From an uncultured bacterium (lineage in GTDB: Bacteria; Planctomycetota; UBA1135; GCA-002686595): 64,000 nt of DNA. The first letter of the stretch is position 1. The number at the start of each line of letters is the position of its first letter. The notes below the pieces were generated by a model. That model was not told the origin of the DNA. It was given only the letters and a program-made list of their open reading frames with translations, and did not search any database. Shown here one piece after another: positions 51,995-60,012 of the stretch. The translations under genes were made by a program, and so were the position numbers. The stretch lies in the NCBI GenBank assembly GCA_937905825.1, contig CALCXM010000081.1, forward strand, positions 124,001-188,000, read 5' to 3'.

Positions 51995-53344
51995 ATGAAT
52001 ATCACAAAGCTTCAACTCGCCGAGCGAGGCGCACTCCTCGCTTTGGGTTCCGCGATCCTTAGCGGATCGATCTACGCCGCGCCTAATTCCGGCACGAGCG
52101 ATAGCCTCTCGATGACGGAGAAAACTCTGGCTGCCGTACCGATCGCACCTGCGGGCACTCTCGATACTCTGCACGAAGCGCTAACCAGCGGACACTTCTT
52201 TGGCAGCGTGCGATACCGCTTCGAGTCTGTCGACCAGACCCGAGTCGGTGCCGAGTTCGATAGCGAAGGTCGCGCTTCCACTCTGCGGACACGCTTGGGC
52301 TACGAGACGGGCAAATTCCACGGAATGAGTGGCGTGCTCGAATTCTCGAACGTGGCCAGTGTCCCCGGCGGCTACCACGACTACAACGACGCGGTCTCGG
52401 CGACGCCTCCTAACCGCCCGACGATCGCGGACCCCACCGTGACGGTGGTGAACCAGGTTTACGTTCAGCACGACAACGTTCTGAATGGCAAAGTGAAGCT
52501 CGGCCGTCAGCGCATCGCCCTGGGCAACAAGCGCTTCATCGGCAACGTGGGTTGGCGTCAAACGGAGCAGACCTACGACTCGATTTCCTACGACGGTAAG
52601 TACAAGTATGGCATGTCCATGTACTACGCCTACATCGATCGTGCCAACACGATCCTCGGGGCCAGCCAAGAGCACGGCAGCCACATCCTCAACCTCGGCA
52701 AGAACTGGGAAAACCTGGGCACGCTTACCGCCTACGGCTACTACCTAGACTTCCCTGACGGGGACATGGTCGGGCCCTCGGGTGCGAAGAGCACCGTGAC
52801 GATCGGTGGCAACTTCGTCGGTGACATGAACCTCGGCGAAAACCGCTCACTGCTCTACGGCATTGAACTGGCTCACCAGTCGGATGTTGGCGACAACCCG
52901 GTTGAAGTGAGTGCGACCTACTCCCACGCGTACTTGGGAGCCGAGGTCAGCGGCATTACGGCCAAAGTTGGCTTCGAGTCTTTGGACGGCCACAAGAGCG
53001 GAGATGGCAACCGTGCATTCCAAACCCCTCTCGCCACCAAGCACGCTTGGAACGGTTGGGCAGACAAGTTCCTCACGACCCCTTCCGGCGGTTTGGAAGA
53101 TGTCTACATCATGGTTGGCTTCAAGCGTGACGCATTCGGCGCTGACGTGACCTTCCACAACTTCGATGCGGAGCTTAGCCAGACGGGTTCTTACGGTTCT
53201 GAAGTCGACGGTCGCATCAGCTACAAGGTCAACGAGAACATGGACCTGGGGGTGAAAATGGCTGACTTCAACGCTGACTCGGACAACACGATCGGCCTCC
53301 AGGACACCAAGAAGTACTGGATCTGGATGAGCTACTCCTGGTAG
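51995..53344 (+). CDS. Outer-membrane beta-barrel, porin-like
   Basis: A 449-residue protein with a signal peptide (1-28, cleavage after IYAA), then alternating beta strands with many Tyr/Gly/Asn residues (KVKLGRQRIALGNKRFIGNV, YGMSMYYAYIDRANTI) and a C-terminal aromatic residue (KKYWIWMSYSW), a hallmark of BAM-inserted barrels. The layout resembles alginate-export/OprD-like porins; the substrate is unknown. The 217-nt upstream gap has no gene; the ribosome-binding site is weak. Confidence 0.82.
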   Translation: MNITKLQLAERGALLALGSAILSGSIYAAPNSGTSDSLSMTEKTLAAVPIAPAGTLDTLHEALTSGHFFGSVRYRFESVDQTRVGAEFDSEGRASTLRTRLGYETGKFHGMSGVLEFSNVASVPGGYHDYNDAVSATPPNRPTIADPTVTVVNQVYVQHDNVLNGKVKLGRQRIALGNKRFIGNVGWRQTEQTYDSISYDGKYKYGMSMYYAYIDRANTILGASQEHGSHILNLGKNWENLGTLTAYGYYLDFPDGDMVGPSGAKSTVTIGGNFVGDMNLGENRSLLYGIELAHQSDVGDNPVEVSATYSHAYLGAEVSGITAKVGFESLDGHKSGDGNRAFQTPLATKHAWNGWADKFLTTPSGGLEDVYIMVGFKRDAFGADVTFHNFDAELSQTGSYGSEVDGRISYKVNENMDLGVKMADFNADSDNTIGLQDTKKYWIWMSYSW

Positions 53345-53377
53345 GTCCCGAGTCCGGCCCCAAATGGCCGACTGCTT

Positions 53378-53432
53378 AACAACACTGGCCCGGAGAACTC
53401 GACGTTGTCGAACTCTCCGGGCCAGTGTTGTT
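53378..53432 (+). terminator. Strong terminator shared by porin and protease genes
   Basis: AACAACACTGGCCCGGAGA (53378-53396) and its exact complement (53414-53432) form a 19-bp stem, with an inner TCGAC-GTT-GTCGA. TTGTTTGATTT follows on the plus side. It lies 33 nt after the porin stop and faces the convergent protease gene, so it works for both. Confidence 0.88.
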
Positions 53433-53459
53433 TGATTTCGTTGCTAGTCTTCGGCGACT

Positions 53460-54620
53460 CTACTCGGGAATCACGTGTCCGTTGCCCGTGGCTTCGAGCC
53501 AGTCATAGACGGAAGAGAGCGGAGTCACGAGGCCCATGTGCGGAATGACGGTAGGACGCAGGTTTCCATGGGTGTAGATCTTCGAGAAGATGCCGAGCAG
53601 TTCGTGGCTGCTCGAAGCAAAGATCCCACCACCGGAGTTTCCGATGTAGGTGGGGGCGTTGATCATCCAATAACGATTCCCTTCGACTTCGTGATGAGTG
53701 TCCGCGATTTCGCCAAACGTCGGGATCGGGTCGTTGCCGAGCGGACAGCCCACCGCGTAGATCGTCGAGAAGACGGCGAGTCCATCGAGTTGTTGACGGC
53801 CTGGCAACTTGGCGCCGTTCTCGAAGGGCGAGTTGCTTTCCATGACGAGCAGCGCTGAGTCCAAGTTCGCGTCGTAACCGACCAAGCTGGCCCACTCCCG
53901 CCGGCGATTGCCCTCGGTGTCGTAAACGTAGACCTGAACGAGTTCGGAGTGATCCGCTGGGTCTTGGATGATGTCGCGCACCACATGCCAGGCCGTCAGA
54001 AGGTGTGTGCGGAAGTTGCCTGGATCCAACTCGACGGAACGGAGCAGCACACCACTACCCACCGTCGAATCGTCGGAGATCTGAACCGTGGGACCCATGA
54101 GGTCTCTCCACATTTGATTGATGTCGCGAGTGTTGTTTTCGGCCTTGTCAACGGACAAGCGCAAGTGGTCGAAGCTGTCCTTGTTGGTAGCCGCGATTCT
54201 GGCCGTGGCGTTCAAGGTCTGGCTGACATCGTTCCAGCGGCTTTCGATGTTGCGATTCATGTCGGCGAAGCGCTCGCCCAGGGTTTTCCCCATCCAGGTC
54301 GTTTGGCGTTGTTCGACGTTGGCCAGTTCAAGCGTTTGCTGCTGGAGCTGGGCCTGGGTCCCGCTGAGCTTGCTGGACAGGTCAGTGAGTTGCTGCTCCA
54401 GCAGAGATTGCTGGGAGCGATCGACGTCGACCTTGGCCAGGGCTTCCCGCGAGCTCGCGAGTTCCTGTTGGAGCGTGCTTAGCTCCCGAGTGACCCGCGA
54501 GAGGGTCGCGGCTTGAGACCGCGCGGCTTCTTCGGTGCGGGCGACCATAGGCTTGACCCAGGTGACGCCCATGGCGCCGGCGAGGCCTACGATTGATAGA
54601 GAGAGGAGCCACTTGCTCAT
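53460..54620 (-). CDS. Membrane-anchored trypsin-like serine protease
   Basis: A 386-residue protein with an N-terminal signal anchor (3-22, KWLLSLSIVGLAGAMGVTWV), a coiled coil (28-160; LQQELASSREALAKVDVDRS) and a chymotrypsin-type protease domain (about 175-386). The likely catalytic residues are H212 (LLTAWHVV), D254 (ANLDSALL) and S329 (YIGNSGGGIF). It has no PDZ domain, unlike DegP. A long coiled-coil stalk holding a protease in the periplasm is unusual. The upstream in-frame extension to 54734 is Gly/Arg-rich and rejected. Confidence 0.8.
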   Translation of the reverse strand: MSKWLLSLSIVGLAGAMGVTWVKPMVARTEEAARSQAATLSRVTRELSTLQQELASSREALAKVDVDRSQQSLLEQQLTDLSSKLSGTQAQLQQQTLELANVEQRQTTWMGKTLGERFADMNRNIESRWNDVSQTLNATARIAATNKDSFDHLRLSVDKAENNTRDINQMWRDLMGPTVQISDDSTVGSGVLLRSVELDPGNFRTHLLTAWHVVRDIIQDPADHSELVQVYVYDTEGNRRREWASLVGYDANLDSALLVMESNSPFENGAKLPGRQQLDGLAVFSTIYAVGCPLGNDPIPTFGEIADTHHEVEGNRYWMINAPTYIGNSGGGIFASSSHELLGIFSKIYTHGNLRPTVIPHMGLVTPLSSVYDWLEATGNGHVIPE

Positions 54621-54714
54621 AGAATCTGTCCGATAGATGAAGGGGGACGGGCCCCCCGGGGTCCGCGACTTCCCAGTTATCGGACGCCGCAGGAGGCCGA
54701 GTGGAGCCCCCCTC

Positions 54715-54810
54715 TTTTCCACAGCTAGGCCCATTTCTCCAGCGGGCGTAAGTGCCCTTTAATCCAGTGGTTGGGTCAACGCTCCACGGGCTTTTCCACA
54801 ATGTGAAAAA
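54715..54810. other. Cluster of TTTTCCACA (DnaA-box-like) 9-mers
   Basis: TTTTCCACA occurs at 54715-54723 and 54792-54800, and TTTTTCACA on the other strand at 54802-54810. Each is one or two mismatches from the DnaA box TTATCCACA. The last two also form most of a hairpin GGGCTTTT/AAAAGCCC (54788-54814), which might terminate the HEAT-cyclophilin gene (stop at 54856). CCCTGTGGAGA direct repeats follow at about 54813-54835. Confidence 0.35.
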
Positions 54811-54855
54811 GCCCCTGTGGAGACCCTGTGGAGAGCTTTGGGGTGAATGCCCCGG

Positions 54856-56985
54856 TCACTCGCCCAGGACGGTCACCCGGCGGATCCGGGTGCCTTCCAT
54901 GATCTTGTCGAGGGTCCGGCCGTCCTCCAGGTTCAGCATGCCGAAGAGCGTGTAGCGCCCGTCGAGGTGCGGGGTGGCCATCTGAGTCACGAACCACTGG
55001 CTGCCAGCACTGTCCGGGTCGGCGTTGCGGGGCATGCCGAGGCTACCTCGCAGATAGGGGAGTTCGCTGTACTCAGCGCGCAGGGGTTCATGGTCTTCGC
55101 GCCAGCTCAAACCTCCGTTGCCGTCCCCGCGGTGGTCGCCGCCTTGCACCACGAATCCCGAGACGACGCGGTGGATGCTCAGCCCGTCGTAGTGTCCACT
55201 TCTTGCGAGGGTCATGAAGTTGTGCACGTGAACCGGGGCCTGCGCGGGGAACAACTCAAACGTCATGTCCCCGGATTCTGTCGAGATGCGCACTCGGGGG
55301 TTGGTGCTCCGACGCTCGAGGGTTGGGACGGTTCCTTTGCGCGGGCTGTAGGCGAGCGGGGAGTTGCCGGGACGTCCGTAGTTCTTCACCAGGAATCCGT
55401 GGGCGAGCTCTTGGATGTAGGGGCGGTTCGAGGTCAAGCCCTTGCGCAGAATCCGTTGAGCCTCGGCGTTGGGTGGCAGGCCGCCTGCGATATCGAGGAT
55501 CTCCATCTTGATCTCGTCCGAGTTCTCGCCGACGCTGCCGTCATAGCAGGCTTCCAAGTAGGAGAGGTCCTCGTTGTTCGGACCTTCCTTGAGGGCCAGG
55601 GTGGCACCCAGCCGGATGCCGTTGTCCGCGTGTGCCAGGAGCAGGCGGGCCCGCGAACGGCCACCTTGATCCAGGGTCTGGCCATAGGCTACCGCAGCGT
55701 TGTAGGCGACGTAGGGATCGCCATCCTCAATCAACAAGTCCAACAGAGCAGCCGCCAGTTCAGGGCTAAGGTACTGGCAGGACTGCGCGACGGCCTTGCG
55801 AACGATGGGGCTGCGGTGCTTCAAGTAGTCCTCGTTCTTGAGCGTTGGCAGGAACTCATCACCGCCGAGTTGGGCAAGCGCCACCAAGGCATGGGCCGTG
55901 AGGGCTGGGTCGCTGTTGCGCAGATAGCGCCCCAAGGTTGACTCGATCATGAGCTTGTCGTCCCTGGCTGCCGTGCCGAGGGCATCTATGCAGGCGAGCT
56001 TGACGTGCAGGTTCTCATGGGTGGCGAGTACTTGCTCGAGCGCCACTCGGGATGCGCCCGCCTTTGAATTGAGCAACCCGTTGGCTGCAGCCACAGCGAC
56101 TTGCCAGTTGCCATCGTTCAGGCATTCACGCAGTGCTTCGAGCTCTTCCTTGCGAGGCTGCTTTAGCTTGGCCAAACCCCTGGTTGCGAAGATGCGTGCT
56201 TCGACGGAGCTCTCGGCCCGGCACCACAGGTAGTAGACGTCACGACCCAACTCTGACCCGCGCCTTGAGAGCGAGAAGAGCGCGGACCAAACCACTTCGA
56301 GCTGCTCCTTCTGCATCTTCTGCGCGGAGGCTTCGTCGAGTTGCCAGCGATCCATCAGCATGGCCACCGGTGCCCGTGATGCTAGGTTCGCCAGACGGTT
56401 GTCGACTACGGCGGCGTCGGGGTCCGACGTGTTCCAGTCCCAGGCAGCGCGGGCGGCCTTGATGCGCACGAGGGGTGAGGGGTGGTCCGTGGCGTACATG
56501 ACTTCCTTGCGCAGGGCTTTGTCTTCAAAACGCCCGGCTGCTTCCACCACGAGTGCGCAGACCTGGGGATCCTCACCGTCCCAGTTGGCCATGAAGCGCT
56601 TGAGATCCGGTGCGGACGCTGGATCGGCCCGCAGTCCCAGCCCGAAGGCTGCCAGCCCGCGCACTTCCGGGGAGCTATCGGCTAGGGCTGTGATCAGGGA
56701 GCGCGTGACACCCTGCTTGTGTTCGGGATAGGGGAAGCGTCCCAGGGCGCGAACCGCTGCCATGCGCACTTCTAGCTCCACATCCAGCGCGTACGCGCCC
56801 AGCTCGTCTTGGGGGTCCGCCCGTCGGTTCTCCAGGACGAGGATCCGATTGAGGGCCACAAGCCCCTGATCCACCGGGGTCGGCTCCGCGGGCGCAGGTT
56901 CGGTGGGTTCGCTGGGACCGGTAGCGCAGCCCCACCCCAGGGCGGTAGCGAGGGCGACAATTCGGAGCTTGTGAATGAGCATCAT
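54856..56985 (-). CDS. Lipoprotein with HEAT repeats and C-terminal cyclophilin domain
   Basis: From ATG 56985 the product is 709 residues. A lipobox (ALGWGC, Cys near 20) anchors it to the membrane. About ten HEAT-like repeats run from about 40 to 530 (for example MAAVRALGRFPYPEHKQGV, ALVALAQLGGDEFLPTLKNE). A peptidyl-prolyl isomerase domain closes the protein (DMTFELFPAQAPVHVHNF, GLSIHRVVSGFVVQGGDHRG, GSQWFVTQMATPHLDGRYTL). Cyclophilins speed proline isomerisation. HEAT-cyclophilin fusions occur in several bacterial groups. The upstream in-frame extension is not conserved in character. Confidence 0.82.
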   Translation of the reverse strand: MMLIHKLRIVALATALGWGCATGPSEPTEPAPAEPTPVDQGLVALNRILVLENRRADPQDELGAYALDVELEVRMAAVRALGRFPYPEHKQGVTRSLITALADSSPEVRGLAAFGLGLRADPASAPDLKRFMANWDGEDPQVCALVVEAAGRFEDKALRKEVMYATDHPSPLVRIKAARAAWDWNTSDPDAAVVDNRLANLASRAPVAMLMDRWQLDEASAQKMQKEQLEVVWSALFSLSRRGSELGRDVYYLWCRAESSVEARIFATRGLAKLKQPRKEELEALRECLNDGNWQVAVAAANGLLNSKAGASRVALEQVLATHENLHVKLACIDALGTAARDDKLMIESTLGRYLRNSDPALTAHALVALAQLGGDEFLPTLKNEDYLKHRSPIVRKAVAQSCQYLSPELAAALLDLLIEDGDPYVAYNAAVAYGQTLDQGGRSRARLLLAHADNGIRLGATLALKEGPNNEDLSYLEACYDGSVGENSDEIKMEILDIAGGLPPNAEAQRILRKGLTSNRPYIQELAHGFLVKNYGRPGNSPLAYSPRKGTVPTLERRSTNPRVRISTESGDMTFELFPAQAPVHVHNFMTLARSGHYDGLSIHRVVSGFVVQGGDHRGDGNGGLSWREDHEPLRAEYSELPYLRGSLGMPRNADPDSAGSQWFVTQMATPHLDGRYTLFGMLNLEDGRTLDKIMEGTRIRRVTVLGE

Positions 56986-57116
56986 GGACTTGGTGGGAAC
57001 AACTGGGCTTCGCGGGGTGTTTGTCCTCCCCCGACCTGGCGTATCATGACCCATTCCATGGGCGCCTGCTATCGAACCTCGTAGAGAGTCCAGTTTCACC
57101 GACCCGTCCGACCGTC

Positions 57117-58376
57117 ATGCCCATCAGCGAAATCCCCGAAATCCTCGACGAACTACGCCAAGGTCGCATGATCATCCTGGTGGATGATCCCGATCGAGAA
57201 AACGAGGGGGACATCGCGATGCTGGCAGAGTTCGCGACTCCGCATGCGATCAACTTCATGGCCACGCAAGGCCGCGGCTTGATCTGCCTGCCCATGGCCG
57301 AGGATATCTGCGACGAGTTGGAGCTCGAGCCGCAAGTGGCCAACAACACCAGCAGCATGGGAACGGGCTTCACTGTCTCGATCGAAGCGAAGGAAGGGGT
57401 GACCACGGGAATCAGCGCCGCGGATCGCTCCCACACGATTCTGACCGCGGTGAACCCGGCCTGCCGTCCCTCGGACCTCGCCCGTCCCGGGCACATCTTT
57501 CCCCTGCGCGCAAAGAGCGGGGGCACCCTGGTGCGCGGTGGCCAGACCGAGGGAATCGTCGACCTCGCGAAACTGTGCGGAGCACGCCCGGCCGGTGTGA
57601 TCTGCGAGGTGATGAACGAAGACGGGACCATGGCGCGCATGGGAGACCTCGAGGTCTTCGCCCAAAAGCACAAGCTCAAGATCTGCACGATCGAGGCGAT
57701 CATCGCTTACCGCCGCCTGAATGAGCGCCTGGTGGAGCCCCTCGAGCTGGGGGTGCCAATGCCCACCCGCTTCGGGGAGTTCAACGCCCACATGTTCCGC
57801 TCAGCTCTGGATGGTAAAGAGCACGTGGTGCTCACCCGCGGGTTGGTCGGGCCCGGGCTGGATGGTCCCTGGAACGCGGTGGAGGAGCCCGTGCATGTGC
57901 GCGTGCACTCGGAATGCCTGACCGGAGACGTGCTGCACTCCCTGCGCTGCGATTGCGGGCCCCAGCTCGACAAGGCCATGGAGATCCTCGGCAAGGAGGA
58001 GCGCGCGGCCCTCGTTTATATGCGCCAGGAGGGCCGAGGCATCGGTTTGGCCAACAAACTGAAGGCTTATGTCCTCCAGGACCAAGGCATGGACACCGTC
58101 GAGGCCAATCAGGCCCTGGGATTCCCCCCGGACCTGCGCGAGTACGGAATTGGGGCTCAAATCCTCCACTACCTGGGCGTTCGGAAGATGCGGTTGCTCA
58201 CAAACAACCCCAAGAAAATCGCGGGCCTGCACGGCTATGGCCTGGAATTGATCGACCAGATCCCCTTGTCGATTGCTCCTAATTCAATCAACGACAAGTA
58301 CTTAAGGACGAAGCGTGACAAGCTCGGGCACACCTTTGGCATCCCGGATGATGGGCAGAAGGCAGAGAACGCTTAG
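57117..58376 (+). CDS. ribBA: Bifunctional riboflavin biosynthesis protein RibBA
   Basis: A 419-residue fusion: DHBP synthase in front (IILVDDPDRENEGD, GRGLICLPM, GVTTGISAADRSHT, RPGHIFPLRAKSGG) and GTP cyclohydrolase II behind (HVRVHSECLTGD, SLRCDCGPQL with the three zinc-binding Cys, MRQEGRGIGLANKL). It feeds the two starting reactions of riboflavin synthesis. ATG 57117 is preferred because the N-terminus then matches other RibBA; the ribosome-binding site is weak. No FMN riboswitch is visible upstream. Confidence 0.96.
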   Translation: MPISEIPEILDELRQGRMIILVDDPDRENEGDIAMLAEFATPHAINFMATQGRGLICLPMAEDICDELELEPQVANNTSSMGTGFTVSIEAKEGVTTGISAADRSHTILTAVNPACRPSDLARPGHIFPLRAKSGGTLVRGGQTEGIVDLAKLCGARPAGVICEVMNEDGTMARMGDLEVFAQKHKLKICTIEAIIAYRRLNERLVEPLELGVPMPTRFGEFNAHMFRSALDGKEHVVLTRGLVGPGLDGPWNAVEEPVHVRVHSECLTGDVLHSLRCDCGPQLDKAMEILGKEERAALVYMRQEGRGIGLANKLKAYVLQDQGMDTVEANQALGFPPDLREYGIGAQILHYLGVRKMRLLTNNPKKIAGLHGYGLELIDQIPLSIAPNSINDKYLRTKRDKLGHTFGIPDDGQKAENA

Positions 58377-58420
58377 ATAGTCGGGAAGAACCCCCAGGGT
58401 CAGGGCGTCCCTCGGTGGCC

Positions 58421-59020
58421 ATGGGAACACTATCGATGATGACCGCAAGAACCCAAGACACCCGACTGGTAGAGAAGACCCTCTCTGGGGATCAGCGGGC
58501 CTTTGAAGAGCTTGTGGAGCGCTACCAGAGCCGCTTATTCGCTCTCGCCCGCCAGTACACCCGGACCGCGATGGACGTGGAGGACATTGTCCAAGACACG
58601 TTCCTCAAGGCCTACCGCAAGCTGGACAGCTTCGATCACCGCTCCTCGTTCTACACCTGGATCTACCGCATCGCCACGAACACGATCCTGGACATGCTCA
58701 AGCGCCGGGGGCGTTCCCCAGTTCAGAGTGTGGAGGATCCCGAGCTTCTCGGAGATGTGACTCCCGTGGACGCCCCCTCCCCTTCGATGGGAATGGAAGA
58801 GCGCGAGATCTCGGAGATCACCATGGAGGTCCTGGGCCACTTGCCCGACATCTTCCGGGTGGTCTTGGTCATGCGCGAATACGACGGGCTCCCCTACCAG
58901 GAGATCGCCAACACCCTTGGCCTCTCCATCGGCACGGTTGAATCGCGGCTCTTCCGCGCACGTGCCCGCTTCAAAGACAAATTGCTATCGCTCTACCCCG
59001 AGTACGGGCAGGAGGCTTAG
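58421..59020 (+). CDS. ECF-type RNA polymerase sigma factor
   Basis: A sigma factor of about 195-200 residues with region 2 (AFEELVERYQSRLFALARQY, DVEDIVQDTFLKAYRKLDSF, FYTWIYRIATNTILDMLKRR) and region 4 (LPDIFRVVLVMREYDGLPYQ, EIANTLGLSIGTVESRLFRA). It is close to the RpoE/SigW type and is followed 6 nt later by a zinc-finger anti-sigma gene. The start could be ATG 58421, 58436 or 58439; none has a strong ribosome-binding site. Confidence 0.92.
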   Translation: MGTLSMMTARTQDTRLVEKTLSGDQRAFEELVERYQSRLFALARQYTRTAMDVEDIVQDTFLKAYRKLDSFDHRSSFYTWIYRIATNTILDMLKRRGRSPVQSVEDPELLGDVTPVDAPSPSMGMEEREISEITMEVLGHLPDIFRVVLVMREYDGLPYQEIANTLGLSIGTVESRLFRARARFKDKLLSLYPEYGQEA

Positions 59021-59026
59021 GCACTC

Positions 59027-59626
59027 ATGACGAACGGAAAAATGGACTGCATAGAGGCTCTACCGCTGATCGCCAGCTACCACGATGAGGAACTGAGCGA
59101 AGCCCAGGCATCTCCCCTGCGCCAGCACCTGATGGATTGCCCCGCTTGCCGCAAGGCTCTCGCCGGGCAGAAGTCCTTCAAGCGCTGGTTCCCGACCACG
59201 ACTGAAGCGGTCGAAATCCCCCCCGGATTCGCACAACGTGTGGCCCGCCGTGCTTTTGCCGGCGACATGGGTTCCGAGTCCCCAGAGGAGGCTCAGCCTG
59301 CGATGGCCGAGGCTGAAGGAGCGCAAACTCCGATCTTCTCCTTCGTCCTGTGGGCGACGGCCACGGCTGCCGGTTTGCTGCTCGTCATCTCGGGCATGTT
59401 GTTCCAGTCCCACGTTGGTCAAGGGGACAACTTGCACGCTGATGGTCACCACTTGACCAAGGCGCAACTCTTGGAGCGCGCCGGTTTGCTCTCTGACCCA
59501 GCCGGCGCCACGGAGTTTGACGCGACGCCCCTAGAGGACATGTCGGACATCAGCACCAAACGCACCGATCCCGAGCAAGCTCCCGGAGGCCGGCAGGGAA
59601 GTTCCGTTCAGAAGAGCGACCAGTGA
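59027..59626 (+). CDS. Anti-sigma factor with zinc-finger (ZAS) motif
   Basis: A 199-residue protein whose first 45 residues hold the ZAS motif H-x3-C-x2-C (LRQHLMDCPACRKAL) plus an upstream acidic helix, and a membrane segment at about 105-125 (FVLWATATAAGLLLVISGML). The C-terminal part is periplasmic. It would hold the ECF sigma factor inactive. It overlaps the next gene by 4 nt. Confidence 0.85.
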   Translation: MTNGKMDCIEALPLIASYHDEELSEAQASPLRQHLMDCPACRKALAGQKSFKRWFPTTTEAVEIPPGFAQRVARRAFAGDMGSESPEEAQPAMAEAEGAQTPIFSFVLWATATAAGLLLVISGMLFQSHVGQGDNLHADGHHLTKAQLLERAGLLSDPAGATEFDATPLEDMSDISTKRTDPEQAPGGRQGSSVQKSDQ

Positions 59627-60003
59627 ACTCCATTCGGCTCTGGATCGTCCTGTTGTCCCTAGTCACCTTCCTGTGTGGTTTGGGAACAGGACTGTTCGTG
59701 GCCGAGCGCGAGGCCCGCGCCGCCTCCCTCAAAAAGGATTACGGGGAGTTTGAGCGCTCCTTCGTTACTGTATTTGAGTTGGATACCGAGCGTCAGCAAG
59801 TCCTTGCGGGGCTCCTGGAGCTCTACAATCGCGACACACAAACGATCAAAGATCAGTACGCTGCCCAGAACCGTCACGAGATGGAGCCGCAACTCCGGCG
59901 CCTGGGCCTAGAGTACCGATCCGTCCTACGAAACCGCCTTCTTCCCGCCTCTCAACGTCCCAAGTTCGATCGCTTGATGGCGTCCAAAGTCGAAAACCTC
60001 TGA
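59623..60003 (+). CDS. Small membrane-anchored periplasmic protein, Spy/CpxP-like size
   Basis: A 126-residue protein starting with GTG at 59623, with an N-terminal membrane helix (5-25, RLWIVLLSLVTFLCGLGTGL) and a helical periplasmic part (FERSFVTVFELDTERQQVLA, YRSVLRNRLLPASQRPKF). The layout resembles periplasmic stress sensors of the Spy/heavy-metal-sensor type that often sit by ECF systems. Function inferred only from layout and context. Confidence 0.55.
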   Translation: MNSIRLWIVLLSLVTFLCGLGTGLFVAEREARAASLKKDYGEFERSFVTVFELDTERQQVLAGLLELYNRDTQTIKDQYAAQNRHEMEPQLRRLGLEYRSVLRNRLLPASQRPKFDRLMASKVENL

Positions 60004-60012
60004 GTCTGACCT

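Noticed and set aside
54677-54684. TCCGATAA on the minus strand before the protease gene as a sigma28 promoter
   Set aside because: No TAA-type -35 at 15-16 nt and no flagellar context.
54715-54835. Replication origin at the DnaA-box-like cluster
   Set aside because: Only approximate boxes, no origin-associated genes and no AT-rich region.
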